Below, piece by piece: positions 54,644-63,634 of a DNA stretch of 64,000 nt. Location: positions 171,957-235,956 of the forward strand of contig JAIQGF010000004.1 of NCBI GenBank assembly GCA_020072845.1, in the 5' to 3' direction. Numbering within the stretch: position 1 is the first letter of the stretch; each line of letters begins with the position of its first letter. Under the pieces are notes generated by a model. It made no database searches, was not told where the DNA came from, and saw only the letters and a list, made by a program, of their open reading frames with translations. The position numbers and the translations under genes were made by a program. Source of the DNA: Terriglobia bacterium (GTDB lineage: Bacteria > Acidobacteriota > Terriglobia > Terriglobales > Acidobacteriaceae).

Positions 54644-54715
54644 CGCCAAGCTCCTGCGTCCTTTAGGGTGCTTCGACCTTGCCCATCCTTCGCCCTGGAG
54701 TTACCCACACCTCGG

Positions 54716-55933
54716 TTATTCAAACCGCAGGGCTTCGATGGGATCCAGGCGTGAAGCCTTGCGCGCCGGATAGAAGCCGAAAAAGATGCCCACCGCCATG
54801 GAGAAGATCACGGCGGCCACGATGGCCATGGGCGAGATCAGCACCGCCCAGCCCAGCGTCTTGGTGATCACCAGCGACGACCCCACCCCGAAGAAAATTC
54901 CGATGGCGCCGCCGATCAGGCTGAGCACCACCGACTCGCTCAGGAACTGGCGCTGCACGTCCTGCTCGGTGGCGCCGATGGCGATGCGGATACCGATCTC
55001 GCGGGTGCGCTCGGTCACCGACACCAGCATGATGTTCATGATGCCGATGCCGCCCACGATCAGCGACACGCCGGCAATGGAGGCCAGCAACAGGGTCATG
55101 ACGCGCGAAGACTGGTCGGCGAGTTCGGCCACGTCGGCCAGGTTGCGGACGAAGAAATCGTCATCCGTTCCCGGGCGGATGCGGTGCCGGTCGCGCAACA
55201 GCGAGGTGATCTGCTGCTGGGTGGCATAGGTCGCGGGCTGCGAGGTCGCCGAGACCAGGATGTACTGCAGCCAGTCCTGGCCGGTGATCTTCTTCTGCAG
55301 CGTGGTGATGGGAATGGCGATGAAGTCGTCCTGGTCCTGGCCCATGCCGGACTGGCCTTTGGCGGAGAGCACGCCGACCACCTGGAAGGGCAGGGTGCCG
55401 ATGCGGATGGTGGCGCCGATGGGGTCGCTGGCGCCGAACAAGTTCTGGCGCACGGTGTTGCCGATGACCGCGACGTTGGCCGCCTGCGTCACATCGTCCT
55501 GCGAAAAACTGGAACCGGCGACCATCGGCCAGTCGCGGATGTCGAAATACGGCGGCTCGGTACCCGTAAGCCGCGTGTACCAGTTCTGATTTTCGAACAC
55601 CACCTGTGCGCTGAAACTAGCGCCGGGCGCGGCCATGGCGATGGTGGGGATTTCGCGCTGCATGGCCTTCATGTCTTCGTAGACCAGGGTCTTGGTCTGG
55701 CCCCAGCCCATGTGGAGGCCGCCGCGCGTCACCGTGCCGCTGGAGACGAACAGCAGGTTGGTGCCCATGGAGGCAATCTGGTCCTGCACCTTTTGCTGCG
55801 CGCCCTGGCCGACGCCGACCATGGCGATCACAGCGCCCACGCCGATGATGATGCCCAGCATGGTGAGCACCGAGCGCATCTTGTTGCGCGCCAGCGCCCG
55901 GAGAGCGATTTTCAAAGTGGCTGCGAAATCCAT
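54716..55933 (-). CDS. MacB-like ABC transporter permease
   Basis: This 405-residue permease has an N-terminal helix (RALARNKMRSVLTMLGIIIGVGAVIAMV), a large periplasmic MacB-type core (about 55-285), and three C-terminal helices (about 290-395) with TERTREIGIRIAIGATEQDVQRQFL and the last RKASRLDPIEALR. It works with the ATPase gene upstream and the HlyD-like adaptor as a MacAB-TolC-type efflux or signal export pump. The C1 repeat hairpin lies between it and the ATPase gene. Confidence 0.92.
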   Translation of the reverse strand: MDFAATLKIALRALARNKMRSVLTMLGIIIGVGAVIAMVGVGQGAQQKVQDQIASMGTNLLFVSSGTVTRGGLHMGWGQTKTLVYEDMKAMQREIPTIAMAAPGASFSAQVVFENQNWYTRLTGTEPPYFDIRDWPMVAGSSFSQDDVTQAANVAVIGNTVRQNLFGASDPIGATIRIGTLPFQVVGVLSAKGQSGMGQDQDDFIAIPITTLQKKITGQDWLQYILVSATSQPATYATQQQITSLLRDRHRIRPGTDDDFFVRNLADVAELADQSSRVMTLLLASIAGVSLIVGGIGIMNIMLVSVTERTREIGIRIAIGATEQDVQRQFLSESVVLSLIGGAIGIFFGVGSSLVITKTLGWAVLISPMAIVAAVIFSMAVGIFFGFYPARKASRLDPIEALRFE

Positions 55934-55944
55934 AATTACTCTCT

Positions 55945-56030
55945 CAGTCTATCGGTCTTTCAGTCTGCCGGTCTATCGGTCTGTCGGTTGCTTTAGCCGA
56001 ACGACTGATAGACCGAGCGACCGATGGACC
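55945..56030. repeat. Inverted repeat of CGGTCTATCGGT units (class C)
   Basis: The left arm has several 8-base units (CAGTCTAT, CGGTCTTT, CAGTCTGC, CGGTCTAT, CGGTCTGT). The right arm has GACTGATAGACCGAGCGACC. They sit between permease and ATPase of the efflux operon and would form a hairpin in the operon transcript. Confidence 0.8.
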
Positions 56031-56032
56031 CG

Positions 56033-56818
<786 letters not shown>

Positions 56819-56821
56819 ATT

Positions 56822-56917
56822 GGTTCTCGGTTATCGGTTATCGGTTGTACGCCGTTAGTCATTTGTCATTGCTCGTTCGCGGTTCCGTTTTGGCCAACGA
56901 CCATCAACCAACGACCG
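56822..56917. repeat. Mixed repeat region: class A units then class G units
   Basis: CGGTTATCGGTTATCGGTTG (56826-56848) is followed by ACGACCATCAACCAACGACC (56893-56917). No inverted partners are present. It fills the 100 bases between the ATPase start and the adaptor gene end. Confidence 0.6.
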
Positions 56918-56920
56918 TGT

Positions 56921-58282
56921 TTACCTTCCGCCCACGCGCGGTGCGCTCCCCATGCCAGGGGCGGAACCGCTGCTTGCGCTCGACGGCTTGGAGGTCGTCG
57001 CGCTGCCGACCACCAGCTGCTCGCCCTGACTGATCGAGCCGTGCAGGACCTGCACGACCTCGGTGAAAGTGTGGTCGGTGATGCCGGTCGCGATCTGCAC
57101 CGGTGTGAGCTGCTTGTCGGCCGTGAGCTTCCACACGATCGCAGTGTCCGGCGCTGCCGGACGCGGTTGCGATGGACCGCTTGCGCTGGCAGCTTTACCG
57201 GCGCCCTGTCCCTTGCCCTGACGCGCGGAAGCTTTCGGCGTAATGCCGGCTTGCTGCTCGAGCGCGGCCATCTGGTCGGCGTTCAGGCCAGGCTGGAAGC
57301 GGAGCGCGCCGTTGGGGACCTTCACCACGTTGGTCGCACTGGCCACCGGAATCGTCACGTAGGCGGTCATGCCCGGAAACAGCTTGGTGTCGGGGTTGTC
57401 GAAATCAATGATGGTGTTGTAAGTCACCACGTTTTGCACGGTCGTGGCGTTCATGCGAATCTGGGAAACCACGCCGTGGAAGGTGTCGCGCGGAAAGGCA
57501 TCCACCTTGAAGGTGATCGGCTGGCCGACCTTGATCTGCCCGACGTCGCTCTCGTCGGTGGCGGCATAGACCTGCATTTTCGTGAGGTCCTGCGCGATGT
57601 TGAACAGCGTCGGGGCCTGTAATGAAGCGGCGACGGTCTGGCCGACATCAATGTTGCGCGCTACCACGGTGCCGTCAATCGGGGAACGAATGATGGTGTG
57701 ATCCAGGTTGGTCTGCGCCACCGAGACGGCGGCGGCTTTTTGCGCCACCTGCGCCCCGGCCTGCGTGACCTGTGCCTGGGCGGCGCTGACCGCGGCCTGC
57801 GCGGTATCCGCATTGGCCTTGGCCAGGTCGAGTTGCTGCTGCGCCACCACGCCTTCCTTGGCCAGCGCGGCATTGCGCTGGTAGTCGGCGGCGGTCTGCT
57901 CGGCGGTGGCCTGCGCCTTCACCAGGTTCGCTTTGGCGGCGGCGAGGTTTGCCCGAGCATCCTGGAGATCGGCCTGCGCCTGCAGCAGCGCGCCGCGGAA
58001 GAGCGAGGGATCGATCTCCGCGATCACCTGGTTGTTCTTCACGTGCGAGTTGAAGTCGGCGGCCAGCTTCGCGATCGTCCCGGAAACCTGCGACCCGACC
58101 TGCACGGTGGTGACGGCGTTGATGGTGCCGGTGGCTTCGACGACGTCGTGAATGTCGCCGCGCTCGACACTGGCAGTGAAATACTGCGGCGACGGCGTAC
58201 GTCCGAAATCGAACGCCGCAAACACGCCGACCGCGATGACCAGCGCCGCGATGACCGTCCATTTGTTCTTGAGGTGTTTCAT
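56921..58282 (-). CDS. HlyD/MacA-family periplasmic adaptor
   Basis: The 453-residue membrane-fusion protein starts at ATG 58282 with GGAGAACTTAT before it; an upstream ATG at 58297 is possible. A membrane anchor (about residues 8-27, VIAALVIAVGVFAAFDFG) is followed by a biotinyl-lipoyl-like domain, a long helical hairpin (about 95-200, ALVKAQATAEQTAADYQRN type), and the beta-barrel/MP domain. The C-terminal region has an unusual Ala/Gln/Lys-rich insertion (KASARQGKGQGAGKAASASG). It links the MacB pump to an outer-membrane channel. Confidence 0.92.
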   Translation of the reverse strand: MKHLKNKWTVIAALVIAVGVFAAFDFGRTPSPQYFTASVERGDIHDVVEATGTINAVTTVQVGSQVSGTIAKLAADFNSHVKNNQVIAEIDPSLFRGALLQAQADLQDARANLAAAKANLVKAQATAEQTAADYQRNAALAKEGVVAQQQLDLAKANADTAQAAVSAAQAQVTQAGAQVAQKAAAVSVAQTNLDHTIIRSPIDGTVVARNIDVGQTVAASLQAPTLFNIAQDLTKMQVYAATDESDVGQIKVGQPITFKVDAFPRDTFHGVVSQIRMNATTVQNVVTYNTIIDFDNPDTKLFPGMTAYVTIPVASATNVVKVPNGALRFQPGLNADQMAALEQQAGITPKASARQGKGQGAGKAASASGPSQPRPAAPDTAIVWKLTADKQLTPVQIATGITDHTFTEVVQVLHGSISQGEQLVVGSATTSKPSSASSGSAPGMGSAPRVGGR

Positions 58283-58334
58283 ATAAGTTCTCCGCATGCT
58301 CACTAGATGGAACACGGATCGGAACCGGGCAGGG

Positions 58335-58371
58335 GTAAAGAGTCGGTCACGCGGGAGTAAAAGTTTGTAAT
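58335..58371. promoter_or_regulatory. CpxR-box-like array of three phased GTAAA sites (copy 1)
   Basis: GTAAA starts at 58335, 58357 and 58367 (last one GTAAT). The final two are separated by five bases, as in the CpxR consensus GTAAA-N5-GTAAA, and 22 and 10 bases correspond to helical turns. About 37 bases of this copy match copy 2 at 58643-58678. Confidence 0.55.
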
Positions 58372-58378
58372 TACAGGA

Positions 58379-58464
58379 GGTCGATCGGTCTGTCTGTCTA
58401 TCGGTCGATCCGTTGCGGGTATCGGTTGTGCTGAGCGACCGACAGACCGATCGACCGAGAGACT
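58379..58464. repeat. Inverted repeat of CGGTCTGTCTAT units (class C)
   Basis: GTCGATCGGTCTGTCTGTCT on the left and complementary AGCGACCGACAGACCGATCG on the right, around a 24-base spacer. It lies between the two GTAAA arrays. Confidence 0.8.
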
Positions 58465-58642
58465 AAGAATAGCGGAAGGGCGGCCCCGATTCGCCCGTTC
58501 GGAGGAGCAACTGGGGGCCGGCCAATCCGCATGGTCAGCAACTGGTATAGGAGGCACCATCCAGCCGCTGGTACAGGCGCCCGGGTCTTGGGCGAGCGCC
58601 GCTGCTTGCTAACAAGTTAAACTCGACACGCGGGTTGGAAAG

Positions 58643-58678
58643 GTAAAGAGTGCGTCAAGGCGAGTAAAAGTTTGTAAA
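58643..58678 (+). promoter_or_regulatory. CpxR-box-like array of three phased GTAAA sites (copy 2)
   Basis: GTAAA at 58643, 58664 and 58674. The last two fit GTAAA-N5-GTAAA exactly. The array ends about 58 bases before the response-regulator ATG (58737), where an autoregulatory OmpR-type activator would bind. Confidence 0.6.
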
Positions 58679-58736
58679 GGCAGTAGCTAGGACTTCGCGT
58701 TGGTAGTTAGCTGAATCGAAGACGGCAAGGGCAGAT

Positions 58737-59432
58737 ATGGAACGCGTGCTGATTATTGACGACGACGTGGAACTCTGCGAGCTGGTGGCGGAATACCTGA
58801 CGCCGGAGGGCTTTGAAGTGGACGCCGTGCACAACGGCGAAGAGGGCCTGAAACGGGCGCTCTCGGGCGAGCATGTCTTGGTGGTGCTGGACGTGATGCT
58901 GCCGGGCATGAGCGGGCTGGAGGTGCTGCGGCGGCTGCGGCCGGAGTCGCGGGTTCCGGTGCTGATCCTGACGGCGAGGGGCGATGACGTGGACCGCATT
59001 GTCGGCCTGGAGATCGGCGCCGATGATTACCTGCCGAAGCCGTTCAACCCGCGCGAGCTGGTGGCGAGGATCCGGGCGATCCTGCGGCGGACGCAGCAAC
59101 CGGCGTCACCGCCGCTGGAGAAAATCACGGTAGGCGACGTGGAACTGGACCCCGCGGCGCGCATGGTCCGCCGCGCCGGAGAGCCGGTTGAGCTGACTTC
59201 GGTGGAGTTTGGGATGCTGGAAGCTTTGATGCGGGCGTCGGGGCAGGTGGTCACGCGCGACCAGTTGGCGCAATCCGTTCTCGGACGTAAATTCATGCCG
59301 TACGACCGCAGCATTGACATGCACGTCAGCAAGCTGCGGAAGAAACTGGGCGAGAGCGACGGGACCGAGCGGATCAAGACCATTCGCGGCGTCGGCTACG
59401 TGTACACGCGGCCCAGCGAGGGAGACCGCTAA
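58737..59432 (+). CDS. OmpR-family response regulator (CpxR-like)
   Basis: The 231-residue regulator has a receiver domain with the DDD acidic pocket (LIIDDDVELC), phospho-acceptor Asp in VVLDVMLPGMSG near residue 53, and Lys in LPKPFNPREL. The C-terminal winged helix contains RDQLAQSVLGRKFMPYDRSIDMHVSKLRKKLG, the OmpR/PhoB recognition helix region. MPYDRSIDMHVS is a CpxR-like signature. It is followed immediately by the histidine kinase (stop TAA and GTG adjacent), so the pair forms an operon. Confidence 0.93.
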   Translation: MERVLIIDDDVELCELVAEYLTPEGFEVDAVHNGEEGLKRALSGEHVLVVLDVMLPGMSGLEVLRRLRPESRVPVLILTARGDDVDRIVGLEIGADDYLPKPFNPRELVARIRAILRRTQQPASPPLEKITVGDVELDPAARMVRRAGEPVELTSVEFGMLEALMRASGQVVTRDQLAQSVLGRKFMPYDRSIDMHVSKLRKKLGESDGTERIKTIRGVGYVYTRPSEGDR

Positions 59433-60800
59433 GTGCGCAGCCTTTTTCTCAAGATTTTCCTCATCTTCTGGATGACGCTGGTGGTGGTCGGCGCGGTGCT
59501 GATCTACACCTGGGGCATCCAGCCGGAGGTGATCGTATCGCGCTGGCGCGGCGCCACCAGCGATGCGGCGGCGCTCTATGCGCAATCGGCGGCGGAGGAG
59601 TTGGACCGCTACGGGATGGTGGCGCTGAATAATTATTTCCAGCGTCTGGAGGCATCGTCGCACATACGGGCAGCGCTGTTCGACGAAAACGGGCAGCCGA
59701 TCGCGGGCAAATCGTCGAAGAGTATGCGCGACCTGGCGCCGCATGCCGGACTAGGCGGCGAGCCGGCGTTCACCATCCAGGGCTCGACGGCCTTGGCGGC
59801 GCAACGCACCACCGGACCCTCGGGGCGGGTTTACATCCTGGTGGCGGAGATGCCGCGCGGGCCGGTGGGGGCCGTGCGCCGGCTGGCGCGGGCGCAGATC
59901 GAGCAGTGGGCCGCCGCCATTCTGCTTTCAGGATTGATCTGTTACCTGCTGACCCTGTACCTGACGCGTCCCATCCTGCGGCTGCGGCAGGCGACACACG
60001 CGCTCTCGTCTGGCGACTTGAGTGCCCGCGCGCCGGCGAAGTTGGAGCGGCGCCGCGACGAGCTGGGCGAACTGGTGCACGACTTCAACCAGATGGCGGA
60101 CCGGATTGAGCTGCTGATGACCAGCCAGCGGCACCTGATCAGCGACATCTCGCACGAGTTGCGGTCGCCGCTGGCGCGGCTCAATGTGGCGCTTGGCCTG
60201 GCGCGGCAGCGGGCGGGCGCCGAAGCCACCTCGTCGCTGGACCGGATTGAACGCGAAGCCGAACGGCTGAACGAGATGATCGGCAAGCTGCTCTCGCTGG
60301 CGCGCATGCAGGGCGCGGCCGGGCCGCCGGAACAGTCGCGGGTGCGGTTGGACGAGATCGTGAAGGAAGTGGCGGAGGACGCTCAATTCGAGGCGCAGGA
60401 GCGGAACTGCGCGGTGCGCGTGGTGGGCGACATCAAGTGCACGGCCGTGGGCAGTCCGGAATTGCTGCGCAGCGCCGTGGAAAACGTGGTGCGCAATGCG
60501 GTGCGTTACAACACCGCCGGGAGCGACGTGGAGATCACCCTCGCCAACCGGGAATCGAGCGCCGAGATCACGGTGCGCGATCACGGTCCGGGCGTACCGG
60601 ATACGGAGCTGCAAAATCTGTTCCGTCCCTTTTACCGCGTCGCCGACGCGCGCGAGCGCGAAACCGGCGGGGTTGGACTTGGCTTGGCCATTACAGACCG
60701 CGCCGTCCGGCTGCATGGCGGAACCATCGAGGCGGCCAATGCGCCGGGTGGCGGGCTGGTGGTGAAGATCCGCGTGCCGGCGCAGTTTAACGGTGGCTAG
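59433..60800 (+). CDS. Envelope sensor histidine kinase (CpxA-like)
   Basis: The 455-residue kinase (GTG start at 59433) has two membrane spans (about residues 5-25 and 160-182), a periplasmic sensor loop of about 130 residues, a HAMP domain (about 185-235, YLTRPILRLRQATHALSSGD), the HisKA box ISDISHELRSPLARLN near residue 247, and a HATPase with NVVRNAVRYNTAG, DHGPGVPDTE and GVGLGLAITDRAV. The HELRSPLARLN box is of the CpxA type. It senses envelope stress in relatives. Confidence 0.93.
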   Translation: MRSLFLKIFLIFWMTLVVVGAVLIYTWGIQPEVIVSRWRGATSDAAALYAQSAAEELDRYGMVALNNYFQRLEASSHIRAALFDENGQPIAGKSSKSMRDLAPHAGLGGEPAFTIQGSTALAAQRTTGPSGRVYILVAEMPRGPVGAVRRLARAQIEQWAAAILLSGLICYLLTLYLTRPILRLRQATHALSSGDLSARAPAKLERRRDELGELVHDFNQMADRIELLMTSQRHLISDISHELRSPLARLNVALGLARQRAGAEATSSLDRIEREAERLNEMIGKLLSLARMQGAAGPPEQSRVRLDEIVKEVAEDAQFEAQERNCAVRVVGDIKCTAVGSPELLRSAVENVVRNAVRYNTAGSDVEITLANRESSAEITVRDHGPGVPDTELQNLFRPFYRVADARERETGGVGLGLAITDRAVRLHGGTIEAANAPGGGLVVKIRVPAQFNGG

Positions 60801-60844
60801 CGTCTGGTGGCCGGTTCTTCACTGAGATTTCCGCACAGGCAATC

Positions 60845-60858
60845 GTGATGCGGATCAC
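60845..60858. promoter_or_regulatory. Crp/Fnr-type palindrome 1 upstream of nrfHA
   Basis: GTGATGCGGATCAC has GTGAT, a 4-base spacer and ATCAC, a perfect GTGA-N6-TCAC palindrome centred 167 bases before the nrfH ATG. It matches the family core also seen at 8257-8272 and 60907-60920. Confidence 0.5.
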
Positions 60859-60906
60859 ACCCACTTTTTCCATCACAGGAAGGCGTATTGGAGATTCCAT
60901 GACGGG

Positions 60907-60920
60907 GTGATGCAGGTCAC
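60907..60920. promoter_or_regulatory. Crp/Fnr-type palindrome 2 upstream of nrfHA
   Basis: GTGATGCAGGTCAC keeps the GTGA-N6-TCAC spacing with one mismatch in the inner pair, 62 bases after palindrome 1 (centre to centre, about six helical turns). It is 99 bases before nrfH. Confidence 0.45.
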
Positions 60921-60964
60921 TGCGGGTGGGGCGGTGCGGACCGAAAATCGCCGTAGCGAGCGGG

Positions 60965-60994
60965 TGTGTTCGCGGGCAAGGGGCCCGCGCCACA
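60965..60994. repeat. Palindromic element TGTG..CGCGGGC..GCCCGCG..CACA
   Basis: TGTGTTCGCGGGC and GCCCGCGCCACA enclose a 5-base loop. It is a shorter relative of the insert in pgeF (24829-24884) and lies between the regulatory palindromes and nrfH. Confidence 0.5.
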
Positions 60995-61018
60995 TCGGTT
61001 GCTCTGCGGGGCCGGCAC

Positions 61019-61510
61019 ATGAGAGCGAAGACTGCCACGATCGCGCTGGGCATCCTGCTGGGCGCAGCGCTGGGAGTTGGGTCTTATACCTTCATTTACG
61101 CTCGCGGCTACTCCTATCTTTCCAACAATCCCGCGGCGTGCACCAACTGTCACGTGATGAAGGAGTATTACAGCGGGTGGCAGAAAGGCAGCCATCACGC
61201 GGCCGCGAAATGTAACGACTGCCACACCCCGCCCGGCCTGCTGGCCAAGTACGCCACCAAGACCTCGAACGGATTCTTCCACTCGCTGGCATTCACGTCG
61301 GGACGATTCCCGGATTCCATCCAGATCAAGAATCGCAACCACCGCGTGACGGAAGAGGCCTGCCGCAATTGTCACCAGGACGTGGTGGCCGCGGTGGAGG
61401 GCACGCATCGGGAAGCGGCGCAGATGAGCTGCATCCGCTGCCATGCCTCCAGCGGACATTCGGAAGCGGTGGCTTCCACCAACACTTCTCTTGAAGGGAA
61501 CCTGCCATGA
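61019..61510 (+). CDS. nrfH: Cytochrome c nitrite reductase membrane subunit NrfH (tetrahaem)
   Basis: NrfH is the quinol-oxidising anchor that feeds NrfA. The 163-residue protein starts at ATG 61019; a longer frame is rejected as the extra residues are not membrane-like. One N-terminal span (about residues 6-28, TIALGILLGAALGVGSYTFI) and four CxxCH motifs are seen: CTNCH, CNDCH, CRNCH and CIRCH. It overlaps nrfA by an ATGA, so the two are translated together. Confidence 0.95.
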   Translation: MRAKTATIALGILLGAALGVGSYTFIYARGYSYLSNNPAACTNCHVMKEYYSGWQKGSHHAAAKCNDCHTPPGLLAKYATKTSNGFFHSLAFTSGRFPDSIQIKNRNHRVTEEACRNCHQDVVAAVEGTHREAAQMSCIRCHASSGHSEAVASTNTSLEGNLP

Positions 61511-62913
61511 GCAATGAAAAAGAAGCGCTCATCAACAAGCGGCTGCTGACGATCACGGTTGTGCTGGCGGCGATCGCCGCCCTCGCTGCGACCGGGCTGC
61601 TGGTGAACATTTTCGAGCACCGGCAGGAGGCGAAGCACCCGTTCTTCAAGACGGTGGAGTTGAGCGACAAAATCGACGACCCGGCGAAGTGGGGCACGAA
61701 CTTCCCCATGCAGTACGGCCTCTACCTGCAGACCAAGCAGGAGGCGGCGACAAAGTTCGGTGGCGACGAGGCGGAACTGCGCTCGCCGACGCCGGAAGAT
61801 CCGCGGCCGACGGTATCGCGCTCCAACCTGGTGAAGGACCCGCGGCTGAAGGTGATGTGGGCGGGATACGCGTTTTCGGCGGATTATCGCGAGCGCCGCG
61901 GGCACGAATGGATGCTGGCGGACCAGACTTACACCGGGCGGCAAAAGTTCGCCAAGCAGCCGGGCACGTGCCTGAACTGCCACGCCTCGCTGTACAAGGT
62001 GTACCTGGAGCAGGGCGAAGGCGACATTACCAAGGGCTTCGACAAGATCAACCACATGCCTTACGCCGAGGCCGTGAAGCTGGTCAAGCATCCGGTGGCG
62101 TGCATTGATTGCCACGAGCCGAACACCATGCAGTTGCGCATCTCGCGGCCGGCGTTCATTGAGGGCATCCGGGCGCTGAAGGCTTCGCAGGGCGTGCCCG
62201 ACTACGACGTCAACAAGCAGGCCAACGTGCAGGAATTGCGCACCTACGTGTGCGCGCAGTGCCACGTCGAGTACTACTTCAAGGGACAGGAAAAACGGCT
62301 GACCTTCCCGTGGTCGAAGGGCGTGGCGGTGGAGAAGATCGTCCAGTTCTACGACGACGAGAAGTTCAAGGCGCAGCATCCGGAGTTCGAGTTGTGGAGC
62401 CAGGGTATCCACGCCCGATCGAACGTGGCGTGCGCCGATTGCCACATGCCGTACCGGCGCGAGGGCGCGCTGAAGATCAGTGACCATCACGTGCGCAGCC
62501 CGTTGCTGAACATCAACCGCGCCTGCCAGAGCTGCCATCACTGGGACGAGAAGGAAATCAAGGCGCGCGTGGAGGAGATCCAGACCCGCTTCTTCACCGA
62601 GCGCAATGTGACCATGGACGCACTGATGGACCTGATCCGCGACATCAGTGCGGCCAAGAAGAACGGCGCCAGCGATGCGGAACTGGAGAAGGCGCGCGAT
62701 TATCAACGCAAGGCGAGCTTCTATCTCGACTTTGCCATGTCGGAGAACTCGATGGGCTTCCACGCGCCGCAGGAGTCCACGCGGGTGCTGGCCGAGGCGA
62801 TCAACTTCTGCCGTCTGGGGCAACTGTCGCTGCGGACCACGGTCTCGCCGGCGCAGCAAGCTCCTCTACAAAAAGCGAATTTGCAGTCAGCTCCCAGCCA
62901 GGGAAGTAACTGA
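61507..62913 (+). CDS. nrfA: Ammonia-forming cytochrome c nitrite reductase NrfA (pentahaem)
   Basis: NrfA reduces nitrite to ammonia with six electrons in the periplasm. The 468-residue protein has one N-terminal hydrophobic segment (about 13-35) and five haem motifs: CLNCH (155-159), CIDCH (199-203), CAQCH (249-253), CADCH (309-313) and CQSCH (340-344). The catalytic first haem is bound by CxxCH, not the CxxCK of E. coli. Other active-site residues appear as Tyr in CHVEYYF and His in QGIHARS. A C-terminal Gln/Pro-rich tail of about 20 residues is extra. Together with nrfH it supports dissimilatory nitrite reduction to ammonium. Confidence 0.95.
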   Translation: MSNEKEALINKRLLTITVVLAAIAALAATGLLVNIFEHRQEAKHPFFKTVELSDKIDDPAKWGTNFPMQYGLYLQTKQEAATKFGGDEAELRSPTPEDPRPTVSRSNLVKDPRLKVMWAGYAFSADYRERRGHEWMLADQTYTGRQKFAKQPGTCLNCHASLYKVYLEQGEGDITKGFDKINHMPYAEAVKLVKHPVACIDCHEPNTMQLRISRPAFIEGIRALKASQGVPDYDVNKQANVQELRTYVCAQCHVEYYFKGQEKRLTFPWSKGVAVEKIVQFYDDEKFKAQHPEFELWSQGIHARSNVACADCHMPYRREGALKISDHHVRSPLLNINRACQSCHHWDEKEIKARVEEIQTRFFTERNVTMDALMDLIRDISAAKKNGASDAELEKARDYQRKASFYLDFAMSENSMGFHAPQESTRVLAEAINFCRLGQLSLRTTVSPAQQAPLQKANLQSAPSQGSN

Positions 62914-63034
62914 AGCATTGCACATCGGTGTCCAAGCCCGGCAGAAGATCGCCGGGCATTTTTGTCGTTGTCAAAAGCTCAGGTCTCAGGCTGACAACTG
63001 GCAACTAGTTCGCGTGGTGGTAAGCTATTGACCC

Positions 63035-63472
63035 GTGGCCAAACGAACTTTCAGTCTGGACGAAGCGCACGCCCTCCTGCCGGTGCTGGAATCCCTGCTG
63101 CGCCGCGGCATGGAAGCCAAAAAGCAGGTCGAGGAGATCGAGGCCGAATTCCAGGAACTGAACCATCGCATTTTCCTCGCCGGCGGCTCGGAGATCGACG
63201 TCGTCAAGTACGGCCGCCGCCGCGCCCAGTCCGATAAAGCGCTGCAACACCTCAAGGATTGCCTGGCTGAGATTGAGGCTACCGGCGTCCAGGTGAAAGA
63301 CATGGATACCGGCCTGCTCGATTTTCCCTGTGTGGTGGAAGGCGAAACCATCCTGCTGTGCTGGAAACTCGGGGAGGAGCGCATCACCCATTGGCATGGC
63401 ACCGAGGAAGGCTTCGCCGGCCGCAAGCCGATTGACCAGCGCATCGCCCGCGCCAAAGGCAAAGTCAACTAG
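63035..63472 (+). CDS. DUF2203-family protein
   Basis: The 145-residue protein (GTG start 63035) belongs to DUF2203: FSLDEAHALLPVLESLLRRG at the N-terminus, and CVVEGETILLCWKLGEERITHWH near the end with the conserved WK/GE/H pattern. Coiled-coil-like helices dominate the first half. The family has no known function. It is not clearly linked to nrfHA, being 121 bases downstream with a hairpin-poor gap. Confidence 0.8.
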   Translation: MAKRTFSLDEAHALLPVLESLLRRGMEAKKQVEEIEAEFQELNHRIFLAGGSEIDVVKYGRRRAQSDKALQHLKDCLAEIEATGVQVKDMDTGLLDFPCVVEGETILLCWKLGEERITHWHGTEEGFAGRKPIDQRIARAKGKVN

Positions 63473-63634
63473 CCTTTCTGCCACCCGGGCGATTGAACCT
63501 ACTCCATCTTCCGACTGCGCGCAATCCGAGCAGCTAGCTAACGCCAAGAAGCGCTAAGGCGAAAAAACGTCTTGGCGCCGGCAGCATCGTGGTCTTCGAT
63601 GCCGTAAAATACGCGATGCTGAAAGGGGTGAGGG

